NCBI GenBank assembly: GCA_034440615.1
Contig: JAOTOM010004876.1
Span: forward strand, 285,001-349,000
DNA from: Ashinkailepas kermadecensis
Lineage: Eukaryota; Arthropoda; Thecostraca; Neolepadidae
DNA length: 64,000 nt
Direction of reading: 5' to 3'
Both the position numbers and the translations under genes were made by a program. Each line of letters starts with the position of its first letter. Position 1 is the first letter of the stretch. This document shows positions 12,273 through 22,679 of this stretch, in pieces. Under the pieces are notes generated by a model that was given only the letters and a program-made list of their open reading frames with translations, did no database searches and was not told the DNA's origin.

Positions 12273-14590
12273 ATGACATCTTCTATTTGTTGATGGCGCT
12301 ACAGCGTGCCGTGAACAGCTGAGCTGACGACAATGATACCACTAGAAAAGGAATACTGACTTCGTAGGATGTGCTTGACATGCTTCTGTGTGTATTGCGT
12401 CATGCAATATCAATCACTACAAAGCACACTGATATGTTTCAATGCATTATCAAAGGTATTTCCGGCTGCTCCTTACTCAAGATAACCTACTCCACGTAGG
12501 ACGGAGTGTCCGTACAGGTATATAGTATGTGTACGTCGGAGGGTAGGTATATACATAATTAATATTTACGAACAGAATCCAGACATGATTAAAAAGGATG
12601 CATCGATGGAATATTATTAATGTTCAACAAAGCCTTCAGAACCCAAATCCTGTTGTCCTGTCATGCTTTTGTCAAAGCGGAACACGACATGTCAACATTA
12701 AAACTATGCTACATGTAGAGCTGTAAAACTGTCATATATGACTGCGTAACCGGTCAATAAAGCCAGCAATGCTTTCAAATAGGGCCCACGGCTAACCCCT
12801 GTCAACTTATCTGATGTAATTGAAAGAGAAAGAAGACGGAGAAGAATAATGATAAACTGGAGTAGGTGTGTTGGCAGTACTTTATATATTTAGTCAGGAG
12901 GATGTGTGAGTGCTTTGCCATCCTCTTCCCCTAAACTTCTCCAACAGAGGCTGGCATCACTGGCTCTTTTTCCGCCTTCTACCCTTCACTGTCGGCAATG
13001 TGGAATAATTCACCAGAATCGAGATCAGTTTCAAATACCTCAATATGTCGTCGCACTAAAATAATAATGTCGGCTAGTATTTCTTCCCCGAGCAAAACCA
13101 CAGATCATGGGCATAAAAGCATGGTAAAAACCATGCTAACCAAATAGTAACTACACTGAATACAACGTAGCGAACTACAGGATATAGCAATACAAAGCAT
13201 ATCGTTTTGTGGACTTTCAGCGCATGGTGTTCGCTCATTGTTCGCTTGGCTCCATAAGGATCATTCCTTTTTCGCAATCGTCTCAAATTATAACTTCCCA
13301 GTTCGCACCATTGGTAACAATCATGTCCTTTTGGTATTTTCCATCTGGATGCTCGTCTTGGAAAAGTGGTATTCTAAGGGGACTTCGAAGAAAGGTACTC
13401 TGGAAAATAAATACCCAGTATTTTTTTTCTATATCTGATATCTCATGAGTACTCGAGCCCATGTTTCACAGCACATCTCCGTCCAAATATAGATACAAAT
13501 CAGATCATGAACATACAGGAACGATTTTGAAGCTCGAGGTAGGCAAATGTTATTTGAATTCACCTTAAATCAAACCAACAAGTTTTAGGGTCCTCATAAT
13601 TGTCCTCAGTATCTGAGAGAGCTGCCACCACTCACCTCTCCATTTCGCATACCATGAAGCAATGTGTGAAGAGGTGGGAATGATCTTTCCAGTTGTGCAG
13701 GGGAATGTTACCTGAGAAAGAGGTATTGAAACCTCAGCCCAATTGTCCGGGCACAGCCGATTAGGTTTATTTGCTGAAAACGCTATTATTCTAGGTTAGC
13801 ACAATGACTAGCCAGTAAGGAACAGGATGATAGAACATCGGCGCTAAACTTGAAAACCTTTCACTTTCGTACGTATAAAACCACTTCGGCCCATGTGATT
13901 TGTCCATCATTTACTTCCTCGAAAAGGTGCCGGCCTCAGAACCGCTGCTCGGCCGCCTGCCATCCGTGAGTTCATTCTGGGCAATTCCGCCACAGACGTC
14001 TGTCCACAGCTGGCCACCGTACCGACACCACCCTGCCGTGCTCCCATCGACCTGACCCGCGTCTGGCTGATCCCCGCCAACCACCACTCCGACCAGAGAA
14101 GGAGCGGACAGCGACCACTCCAGAAACTGTGGGCAAAAAGCTCCACAACCTACCTACCATGGAATATACCTGAGAGTGCCTCTGTTCAGACTCGTGCAAG
14201 AAGGGCCTGGTGCTTTTGCCTATGGAAGTGGATTTCCATGGCCTGGACGCCGCAGTTAATATAAACAGAACGGACAGGTTCAGTTGCAGACATCCGCTGA
14301 AAGACCCAAGCTTAGAAATGCAATACCTACATCTGAAGCAAAACTGCTAAGAACAGGAACTAAATTAAACGGAAAACTCTCTTTGAGAATAATCGAATGT
14401 GAGCGATATGCCCTATTGGTGATGGGGAAAGCGCGAACGACTACGGGATCTCAGGTGCTTCTATCAGCTGAGGAAGCCGGCTTACTGGGGGGATATGTGC
14501 AGGATCGGCTCCTGTCGCAACTTCTCAGAGAAAGTTCGAGAGTCGAGGTCTGCTCTCGTACCTGTCGATCAGGATCAGGTCGAGTCATGT
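12273..14590. other. Unassigned DNA
   Basis: No conserved protein segment seen. A plus-strand frame at about 13920-14230 stays open and is GC-rich, but I do not recognise it and it lacks clear splice signals. Confidence 0.3.
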
Positions 14591-14599
14591 CCTAGCCTG

Positions 14600-16305
14600 T
14601 CGTGATTATGTCGAAGGCGAAGGTCACGTCCTTCCCCAGCCTGTCAGGGCCAGGTCGAGGGTGAAGGTCACATCCTGTCTCAGCCTGTCGGTCAGGTCGA
14701 GGGCCAAGGCCATGTCCTGTCCCAATCTGACGGTTGGGTCTGGGCCCGGCCACGTTGTCCCAGCCTGACGGTGAGGCCGGGGGCCCAGGCCCGTCCTGTT
14801 CCAGTCTGACGGCCAGGTCGAGGGCCCAGGCCACGTCCTGTCCCAGTCTGACGATCAGGTCGAGGGCCCACGCCACGTTCTGTCCCAGTCTGACGGTCGG
14901 TCGAGGGCCCAGGCCACGTCTATCCAGCCTGACGGTCAGGTCGAGGGCCCAGGCCAAGTCCTGTCCCAGCCTGACGGTCGGTCGAGGGCTCAGGCCACGT
15001 TCTGTCCCAGCCTGTTGGTCAGATCGAGGGCCCACGCCACGTCCTGTCCCAGCCTGACGGTCAGGTCGAGGGCCCACGCCACGTCCTGTCCCAGCCTGAC
15101 GGTCAGGTCGAGGGCCCAGGCCACGTCCTGTCCCAGCCTACGGTCATGTCGAGGGCCCAGGCCACGTCCTGTCCCAGTCTGACGATCAGGTCGAGGGCCC
15201 ACGCCACGTCCTGTCCCAGCCTGTCGGTCAGGCTGAGGGCCCAGGCCACGTCCTGCCCCAGCCTGACGGTCAGGTCGAGGGCCCAGGCCAGGTCCTGTCC
15301 CAGCCTGTCGGTCAGGCCGAGGCCCAGGCCACGTCCTGTCCCAGCCTGACGGTCAGGTCGAGGGCCCAGGCCACGTCCTGTCCCCGCCTCACGGTCAGGT
15401 CGAGGGCCCACGCCACGTCCTGTCCCAGCCTGACGGTCGGTCGAGGGCCCGGCCACGTCCTGTCCCGCCTACGGTCAGGTCGAGGGCCCAGGCCAAGTCC
15501 TGTCCCAGCCTGACGGTCAGGTCGAGGGCCCAGGCCAAGTCCTGTCTCAGCCTGTCGGTCAGGTCGAGGGCCAAGGCCATGTCCTGTCCCAGCCTGTTGG
15601 TTAGATCGAGGGCCCAGGCAACGTCCTGTCCCAGCCTGACGGTCAGGTCGAGGGCCCAGGCCACGTCCTGTCCCAGCCTGACGGTCGGTCAGCCCGGCCA
15701 CGTCTGTCCCAGCTCACGGTGTCAGGGCCCGGCCGTCTGTCCGCCTGTTGTCAGGCCCGGCACGTCCTGTCCCGCATCAGGTCGGTCGCCGGCCAAGTCC
15801 TTCCCGCCTGACGTCGGTGAGGGCCCGGCCACGTCCTGTCCCAGCTGTTGGTCGATCGGGCCTACGCCACGTCTTCCAGCCTGACGGTCAGGTCAGGGCC
15901 CACGCCACGTCCTGTCCCAGCCTGACGGTCGGTCGGGGCCCAGGCCGTCCTGTCCCGCCTACGGTCAGGTCGATGGCCCAGGCCATGTCCTGTCCGCCTG
16001 ACGGTCAGGTCGGGCCCGGCCACGTCCTGTCCCAGCCTGACGGTCGGTCGAGGGCCCAGGCCAAGTCCTGTCCCAGCCTGACGGTCGGGTCAGCCCAGCC
16101 AGTCCTGTCCCGCCTACGGTCAGGTCGATGGCCCAGGCCACGTCCTGTCCCAGCCTGTCGGTCAGGCTGAGGGCCCAGGCCACGTCCTGCCCCAGCCTGA
16201 CGGTCAGGTCGAGGGCCCAGGCCAGGTCCTGTCCCAGCCTGACGGTCGGGTCGAGTGCCCAGGCCACGTCCTGTCACAGCCTGACGGTCAGGTCGAGGCG
16301 CAGGA
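14600..16305. repeat. Minisatellite, 42-bp unit, about 40 copies
   Basis: The core unit reads through 'cctgacggtcaggtcgaggg', 'cccaggccacgtcctgtccc' and 'ag'. Because 42 is divisible by 3, several frames stay open on both strands (up to 161 codons). Homogeneity drops at about 15690-16110, where many single-base deletions break the frames. That could reflect array ageing or consensus errors in a hard-to-assemble repeat. Confidence 0.95.
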
Positions 16306-17393
16306 TCGTGTCGTCAGACAGCGAAGGCTGCGGCGGATATCATCGTCAATTGGATGGCCAAGAGGCGCAACTGGTCGCTCCTCGGTAAGATTGCCTTGAC
16401 GTCGAGAAACTGATCGGGTGTCGCCACATCCCCCGTCACGCAGTTTTCCTCGGACCGGCCAAATTGGCCCACGCCCATGACACCGTTGGTGACCGATGGC
16501 CGGAGATTACCCGGTTTTTGTTCTTTCCTTTTTCTAACGGTTGAAGGATGACTCCGCAAAATTGGACGTATTGCTTCGTAGCATGATGATTTTGCAGGCA
16601 GCCTTTGGCTTGCGTTCTTCGAGAAGCAGGTGATCCATCAATACACTTATGACGTAGTTTTCCTTAAGTGTAGAAACTTATTTACATGCCATTGCATGGC
16701 AATATGTCAAGAGTCGTGAAACATTCCGATTTATTCAAGCATGAAAGCAGTGCTCCGCACTCCAAATAACCTAAGAATATTAGGCAAGATAGATCTGTCT
16801 GGCTGTTTCCTTTCCCAATGAAAATTCCGTAGCTAATTCCTAATTGCATGTCTTTTTATATGGACGTTTATGGGATAGTTCATTCATAAATTGTTCGCTT
16901 TTAGTCAAAGAAGCCCTTTAGCAATCCAAGTAATGGAATACGATTTGGCTCGTTCCTTAGGTCCCTCCAGTTTCGAGCTAGTATTGTCACGGATGCTGGA
17001 TATCCTACCCAGACGTAGCGTGAATACGCCTATCGTGCTTTTATTGGTCAATTTGTTCTCTGCGAAAACAACGTACAATTGTTTACCTTCGATGGAAGAT
17101 ACAGGTTCTCGTGTAAATCCTGAACAACACTTTTAAGTTGTGGGGATTATAAATCCGACGTGTTATGTTCCCAGAACACCCTCCGTGCAGTTTATGTCGG
17201 TTTATACACCCTGCAGGTTGTTGCGCTGCCTGCGAAAAAGGGCAAAACCCGTGCGAATTTACTCCCGTGTATATGTCAAAAACGTTCGCATGAGGAACCA
17301 AGCCTTGCCTGGTTGGCACGCTTCTACAGATCTAATAACTGTTTTGCTACGGGCGTGTCAAGGTCTGCTTTCTCGGGCCGCCAAATTGATGGC
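16306..17393. other. Unassigned DNA
   Basis: A minus-strand frame is open at about 16314-16559 next to the minisatellite, but no domain is recognisable. The rest is AT-richer with nothing identified. Confidence 0.3.
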
Positions 17394-17875
17394 ACAGGGC
17401 ACCGCCCGTGCCACCTATAGTGACCGTGGCATCGTCACCTATAGTGACCGTGGCATCGTCACCTATAGTGACCGTGGCATCGTCACCTATAGTGACTGCG
17501 GCAGCGCCACCTATTGTGATCGCGGCCGCGCCACATATAGTAGCCAGGGCCGTGCCACCTATAGTGACCGCGGCAGCGCCACCTATAGTGACCGCGGCAT
17601 AGCCACCTATAGTGGCAGCGGCAGCGCCACCTATGATGACCACGGAAGAGCCATCTATGGTGACCACAGCAGCGCCACCTATAGTGATCGCCGTCGCGCC
17701 GCCTACAGTGACCAAGGCCGTGCCACTTATAGTAACAGCGACCGCGCCGCCTGTAGTGGACAGGGCTGTGCCACCTATAGTGACGGCGACTGCGCCACCT
17801 ATAGTGGCCATGGCTGCGCCACCTATAGTGACGGCGACCACGCCACCTATAGTGACCAAGGCTGCGCCACCGCTA
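17394..17875. repeat. Minisatellite, 24-bp unit, about 20 copies
   Basis: The unit is 'gccacctatagtgaccgcgg' plus four variable bases. It forms the 8-residue repeat TYSDRGxA inside a 265-codon plus-strand ORF, and a VTIGGxAA repeat on the minus strand. Both strands being open and low in complexity argues against a real gene. Confidence 0.93.
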
Positions 17876-18086
17876 GCGGCATGACGCCCGACCTCGCATC
17901 TACAGCACCCAGCACCAGTCTAATAGTCTGTCTCTAATCTAATCAGTCTAATAGACTGCGCCGATGCACCCCAGTAGCTCATTATACTGACTTCATTTCA
18001 TGCCGACTTAGCATGCACATAGTATTTCCTGTTACATGGGATCAGGCGATTGTAAATCAATCAGAATCTGGATAAAATGATCGATA

Positions 18087-18225
18087 CAAGGGGCGGAACT
18101 TCTCCAAAATAATTGGGAGGGCTTAATGCATGGAGGCAATGAGAGGACCTCAATCTGTCGGAAGGGCTCACTTCATAGGGTCCCATGTTCAAATCCGAAT
18201 TTATTTGGGGGTGGTGTAAGTGGCA
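18087..18225 (-). mobile_element. hAT-type MITE, decayed copy
   Basis: Similar in inverted orientation to the element at 21908-22089. Shared blocks are 'aaggggcggaactt', 'gagggcttaatgcatggagg', 'gaggacctcaatc' and 'agggctcacttcatagggt'. The inner part and the right end are shortened. Confidence 0.65.
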
Positions 18226-19845
18226 TATACTGGATTGTGGAATATTTCGTAATGTTAGTTTGAGCGGATCAGCTATGCATTCCTCGCCTAATCTTCGGTG
18301 TTTGTGCGATTCCACCCCCACTAATCGATCCCGCATACAGAGGGGGACGCCACAGGGAAGCCGCCCACCTCATGATCGTCGTGAGACCATAGCGCACACC
18401 GATCAGCTGTTATCGGTCCGGAAAACCTCTGCCTGACTCCCCGACAACACCACCACGCAGCGAGCACAATTATAATGGGCTGAACACGCGACCAGAAACT
18501 ACACACTCGTCCGCATCACGAATAGCAAGCGATATAATACAGTGGGTAAAGTGTTCTATATGCTTGATAGTGTTCATGCAATGTGCTCGAGAACCAGCCA
18601 CAAGTGATTGGACGACTAGCCATCAGGCGTAAGGCGTACGCTAGATAGAGCGGTCACGGCCAGGTTCACCGCTTGAACACTAGCTTTTTTGCTGGAAACA
18701 CGACACTCCTGCGCACATCACGACTTGCCTGCTCACCGCTGGCTGTTGCAGATGGCAGAGTGGTGGCCGGCCGGACACGTGTCGGTGCGCGTCTCCCGGG
18801 GCGGCAGTGCTGGCGCGGTCACCGCGTCACCAGCGTCTCAGGCCCGCCACCAGTGTCACCACCTGGCTCAGCCGGCACCGGCGCATCCTCCTCGTTGCCG
18901 CCGCAGCTCCGTCGACAGCCGGCGGCCAGCCCCGGCGCGTGGGGTCGCAGGTCGAGTGGCGGGTCAGGTCAGCGCGTGCCGCGAGCGTGGTCGGGCATGG
19001 CGGGACGCGCAGGAGACGGCCGCGCAGACGCTACTGCCGCGCGAGCCCGTTGTGTTTAGACGTTCGCGAGCGACGCGAAGGCCGGCCGAAACGGCTAATT
19101 TTAGCCGGCGACCACCGAAGCGGCCGACGGTGGCACCGACGACACATCTAGAGCCGCCCAGCGGCGGCGAGGAGCGCGGCATCAGCCGCCAGGTGGCGTG
19201 CATGGCGCACGGCGGCGGTTCCGGTGCGGGCGGCGCGCCATTCGACGCCGACTGGACGGTGGCGGCGGTCCGTGTGCACGGTGGCCGTCCAGTGTCCAGT
19301 GGCCGCTGTCCGGACGGTGGATGCGGCGTGATCGAGATTGCCGTGGGGCCACACCCACTACCACTATCGGAAGTTTGTCAGAAGTTGGGGACGATCCACA
19401 AAGATACCCCGGTGATTTTCGGGAGTAGGCCATATGCAGACACACTGGCAAAAGTACTTCTAGATAATTCCTGCTCTTCCTCGGGAACAAAATTACCTTG
19501 AAGAGAGAAATAGAAGCGCCATTATAGTCTGCGCATATCGGGGTAGTGTGCCCTTTCCTTCCCTCCTGCCAGTCACACTTTCCACCTTGCCGTTATAATG
19601 CGCACATGCATGAATGAATGCAATAGCTCGCTTAACGTAAATATACAATTGCACAGTATTTGCTTGCAAGACACACACTAAACTTCACAGGCGGGGCAAG
19701 TAACGCAAACATCCGTTATCCGCCACGCCTCAGGACTTCCTGACTCATGGAATCTTTGGGCAGATCTTTGGACAGGGAATCCTCCTTGGAAAGCACACAC
19801 CATATGTCCGTGTGAGTTCACCGGGAAGAGAGTAGTCATGCAGTG
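18226..19845. other. Unassigned DNA with a GC-rich block at 18770-19345
   Basis: The GC-rich block keeps frames open on both strands (up to 270 codons), as expected of base composition alone. There is no recognisable domain, and the residues are mostly Arg, Ala, Gly and Pro. A CpG-rich regulatory island is possible but cannot be shown. Confidence 0.3.
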
Positions 19846-19854
19846 GCCATTTCG

Positions 19855-20155
19855 GTGGCCGCGGTCCTGGTGCCGCAGTCGGGTGCCCCACAGCTGGGTC
19901 CGTCGGCAGACCGGCCACAGTCGGGTGCCCTACAGCCGGGTCCGTCGGCAGACCGGCCACAGTCGGGTGCCCCACAGCTGGGTCCGTCAGCGGACCGGCC
20001 GCGGTCGGGTGCCCCCAGCCGGGTCCAGCGGACCGACCACATCGCCGGCCGTCAGCGACCGGCCGCGGTCGGGTGCCCTACAGCCGGGTCCGTCAGCGAC
20101 CGACCACAGTCGGGTGCCCTACAGCCGGGTCCGTCGGCAGACCGGCCAGCCACAG
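19855..20155. repeat. Minisatellite, 42-bp unit, about 7 copies
   Basis: Units of 'gtcgggtgcc', 'ctacagccgggtccgtcggc' and 'agaccggccaca'. Copies differ by a few substitutions and short deletions. Unrelated in sequence to the 42-bp array at 14600. Confidence 0.9.
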
Positions 20156-20214
20156 GATTGCGAGGCCATTCGGGTGGGTGTGGGGGGGGGGGCGGCGATT
20201 TCCCCGTCGGCTCC

Positions 20215-20640
20215 TCACCGTGCCGGCGGCGGCCGCCGGGGGCCGCTACGGCCGCTGTCCTCGCCGGCGGCGGCCGCGGGGCCGCTCCGGCCGCTGTCCT
20301 CGCCGGCGGCGGCCGCCGGCCCTCCCCTGTCCTCGCCGGCGGCGGCCGCCGGGGCCGCTCCGGCCGCTTCCTGCCGGCGGCGGCCGCCGGGGGCCGTACG
20401 GCCGCTGTCCTCGCCGGCGGCGGCCGCCGGGGGCCGCTACGGCCGCTGTCCCTGCCGGCGGCGGCCGCCGGGGCCGCTACGGCCGCTGTCCCTCGCCGCC
20501 GGGGGCCGCTACGGCCGCTGTCCCTCGCCGGCGGCGGCCGCCGGGGGCCGCTCCGGCCGCTGTCCTCGCCGGCGGCGGCCGCTACGCCGCTGTCCTCGCC
20601 GGCAGCGGCCACCGGGGGCCGCTACGGCCGCTGTCCCTCG
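20215..20640. repeat. Very GC-rich minisatellite, unit about 40 bp, about 10 copies
   Basis: Units of 'ggccgctgtcctcgccggcg' followed by 'gcggccgccgggggccgcta'. Unit length varies by 1-3 bp through G-run and CGG changes. Each unit holds the GCGGCCGC (NotI-type) palindrome or a one-base variant of it. ORFs here are compositional artefacts. Confidence 0.93.
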
Positions 20641-21057
20641 CCACCGACACGTCCGAAACTGGTCATCGTTTCCGCCGGCGATTGCGCCAATTCGGCCGGA
20701 CGCGACGATACGAACGGTGGTTTACGGTGGCGCTGCGCCGGCTTGAGACGACGACGTAGCCGGCATATCGCCCCCGTATTACTCCACTGACGTCATCTCG
20801 GAACACCGGGGCCATCGTTCGACTGTCCTGGGACGCACAACACGCCCACAAATCTGCACTGTGGAACACGCAGAGAAGCTGTAAGTGGCTGGCAGCTCAT
20901 TTCACAAAAACGACAGTGATTGTTTTGAGGTACTTCAAACCTGACTAAAGCGGAATGGGTGGAAGCGAATAAAGCCGACTGATTTTCTCCCACTTTGCTG
21001 GATCCAATCCAGTGGTGTCGATTACTGCCACCATTCATTCATGGTTTATGTATTATT
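20641..21057. other. Unassigned DNA
   Basis: No recognisable gene, RNA or repeat. Confidence 0.3.
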
Positions 21058-21104
21058 TGGGTTTAAGGGCGCGCCGACTACAGGATCGTTGGGCCCCATA
21101 TATT
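21058..21104 (+). mobile_element. Copy of the LINE/SINE 3' tail module
   Basis: Reads tail-first as 'ttgggtttaagggcgcgccg', then 'actacaggatcgttgggcc'. It matches the module at 32271-32322. Boundaries are approximate. Confidence 0.6.
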
Positions 21105-21238
21105 ATATTATTCATGGTGGGTCATCATCCTTTCGGAAAACAAAACCGTATGGTTCACATGAAAATTACAATTATCATTGAATAGGCAAAAATACATTTA
21201 ATCCCATAACCTAGGGTCAGCATTAAGGTCACAAGATT

Positions 21239-21296
21239 ATGGGCGCTGTGTAGCCAATGCAGTTGATGCGCCCTAAAACCCGAATAACCAACCAAC
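21239..21296 (-). mobile_element. Ultra-short retroposon: isolated 3' tail module with target duplication
   Basis: A 58-bp insert flanked by an exact 11-bp direct repeat gtcacaagatt (21228-21238 and 21297-21307). In the sense orientation, which here reads on the plus strand, it begins ATGGGCGC. The complementary GCGCCC follows about 20 bases later, and the tail is CTAAAACCCGAATAACCAAC. It is a 5'-truncated copy of the module that ends the LINEs at 51 and 61.5 kb. The strand given follows the minus-sense convention for tail-first copies being plus. Confidence 0.8.
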
Positions 21297-21307
21297 GTCA
21301 CAAGATT

Positions 21308-21415
21308 GGTTGGCTGTAGCTTTAAGACGCACTCCGCAGCTGAGGCCATATGGCGTCGCCTGGCTCTCACCCTGACAGATCGAGTAGCACAGCCGAGGGG
21401 ATGCATTTCCCGTGT
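21308..21415 (+). mobile_element. SINE-B copy, truncated (tail part)
   Basis: The segment 'acgcactccgcagctgaggc', then 'atatggcgtcgcctggctct', matches the tail half of the SINE at 30247-30417. The tRNA-like head is absent, and the right boundary is uncertain. Confidence 0.6.
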
Positions 21416-21907
21416 CTAGTTGGAATAAGCAACCCGGGTGTGAGTTAAAAGTCACGGTGGCGGCAGCAATCTCAGTGTGTAAGTGTATTGGACTCATAAA
21501 CTGCAGTCGTGATTGCGTGTTCCCCTCTGGACATAATGAACTGAGTTATTTCTCAGAGGATGATCCCGAAGTATATAAGCGTGGTAGATAGCGCTTTCAC
21601 CAACCCCTATGCGTCGATAATTTAAAGAAAAAACTCGAAAGGGATCATTTGGCAAAAGGTGTGGTTACATGCGTTATGGGAATCGCGCATTTAACAACCA
21701 AATTCGGGTCCGAGTACAATGCTCATTTTGACTTCGTCGTTGATTGCGCTTCCATATAGGCATATGTACATGTGACAACACGCAATGCAATGACGTCAGG
21801 CTTTGATGAACATCGCTTCGTATACCTCCGACAGTGTCAGAACATCAATATTTGCCCCGGAACTACTAATAATTGTTATAAAACCGCAGATAATCCACAG
21901 TCTGAAC
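21416..21907. other. Unassigned DNA
   Basis: Nothing recognisable. Confidence 0.3.
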
Positions 21908-22089
21908 CAGGGGTGGAACTTACACACTTTGGTACGGCTCCAGCCCCCAAAAAAACTGGTGTGGCCCTCCCGATAATCTCAGATTTTAACGCGGTGCCCT
22001 ATGGAGTGGGCCCTCTCCACCGATTCAGGTCCTCCCTTTGCCTCCGTGCACTGAGCCCTCCAAATTATCTTGGAATAGTTCCGCCCCTG
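21908..22089. mobile_element. hAT-type MITE with 8-bp target duplication
   Basis: A 182-bp element with terminal inverted repeats CAGGGGTGGAACTTA (left) and CAGGGGCGGAACTATT (right, reverse-complemented). Flanking 8-mers are gtctgaac (21900-21907) and gtctcaac (22090-22097), matching at 7 of 8. The 8-bp duplication and TIR type are those of hAT elements. No coding capacity. A related inverted copy sits at 18087-18225. Confidence 0.8.
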
Positions 22090-22097
22090 GTCTCAAC

Positions 22098-22679
22098 CAT
22101 TAAATGGCGTGGCGCAAAGAGATTCGATGTATCCTTTGTAATTATCGATGTGGAGGGACATTTTTCGGTAATCGAATACGGTGGAGATATTTTTCTTCAA
22201 ACCTGTGACATCACGCTCACAGTTTGCACTTCCAAGTAAATCCTGAGTACTTTACCACAGAGCAGTTCATTATCAAGCAGCGCCATTTGATCTCCAAATG
22301 AGGAAAACCAGGGGATAATTTTCTGGACAGGACATTTTTCTCTCTCAAATCCTGGTATACCCAAATACCCAAATAGTCTCCGAGATTATTGCGGCTCACG
22401 ACACGTAGAGCATTGTTGTTTTCAACAAGAAGTGAAGTTTTAGTATTGACCAGAAAAAGAAAAAAGCATTCCATTATAAATTAGCATGAAAACACTTCTG
22501 TAGTTAATCGAACAAAACTGTGTCTGCACATAACATGCCAGTCTGATATACATGCCAGTTGCAACCCCCCCCCCCAAACACACACACACACGCCTACATG
22601 GCGCAAACATGCTAAAAGCTCAGATTATTCGTTTGTCATCTGAGACATGATGCCACGTCTCAAAAGCGGCGCACAGTGA
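22098..22679. other. Unassigned DNA
   Basis: Includes a poly-C/(CA)n tract at 22565-22591. Otherwise nothing recognisable. Confidence 0.3.

Noticed and set aside
17140..17937. 265-codon repetitive protein gene
   Set aside because: Consists mainly of a 24-bp minisatellite that is open on both strands; the unique ends have no recognisable domain.
18689..19501. 270-codon Arg/Ala/Gly-rich gene
   Set aside because: High GC keeps several overlapping frames open on both strands. There is no domain, splice evidence or plausible codon pattern.
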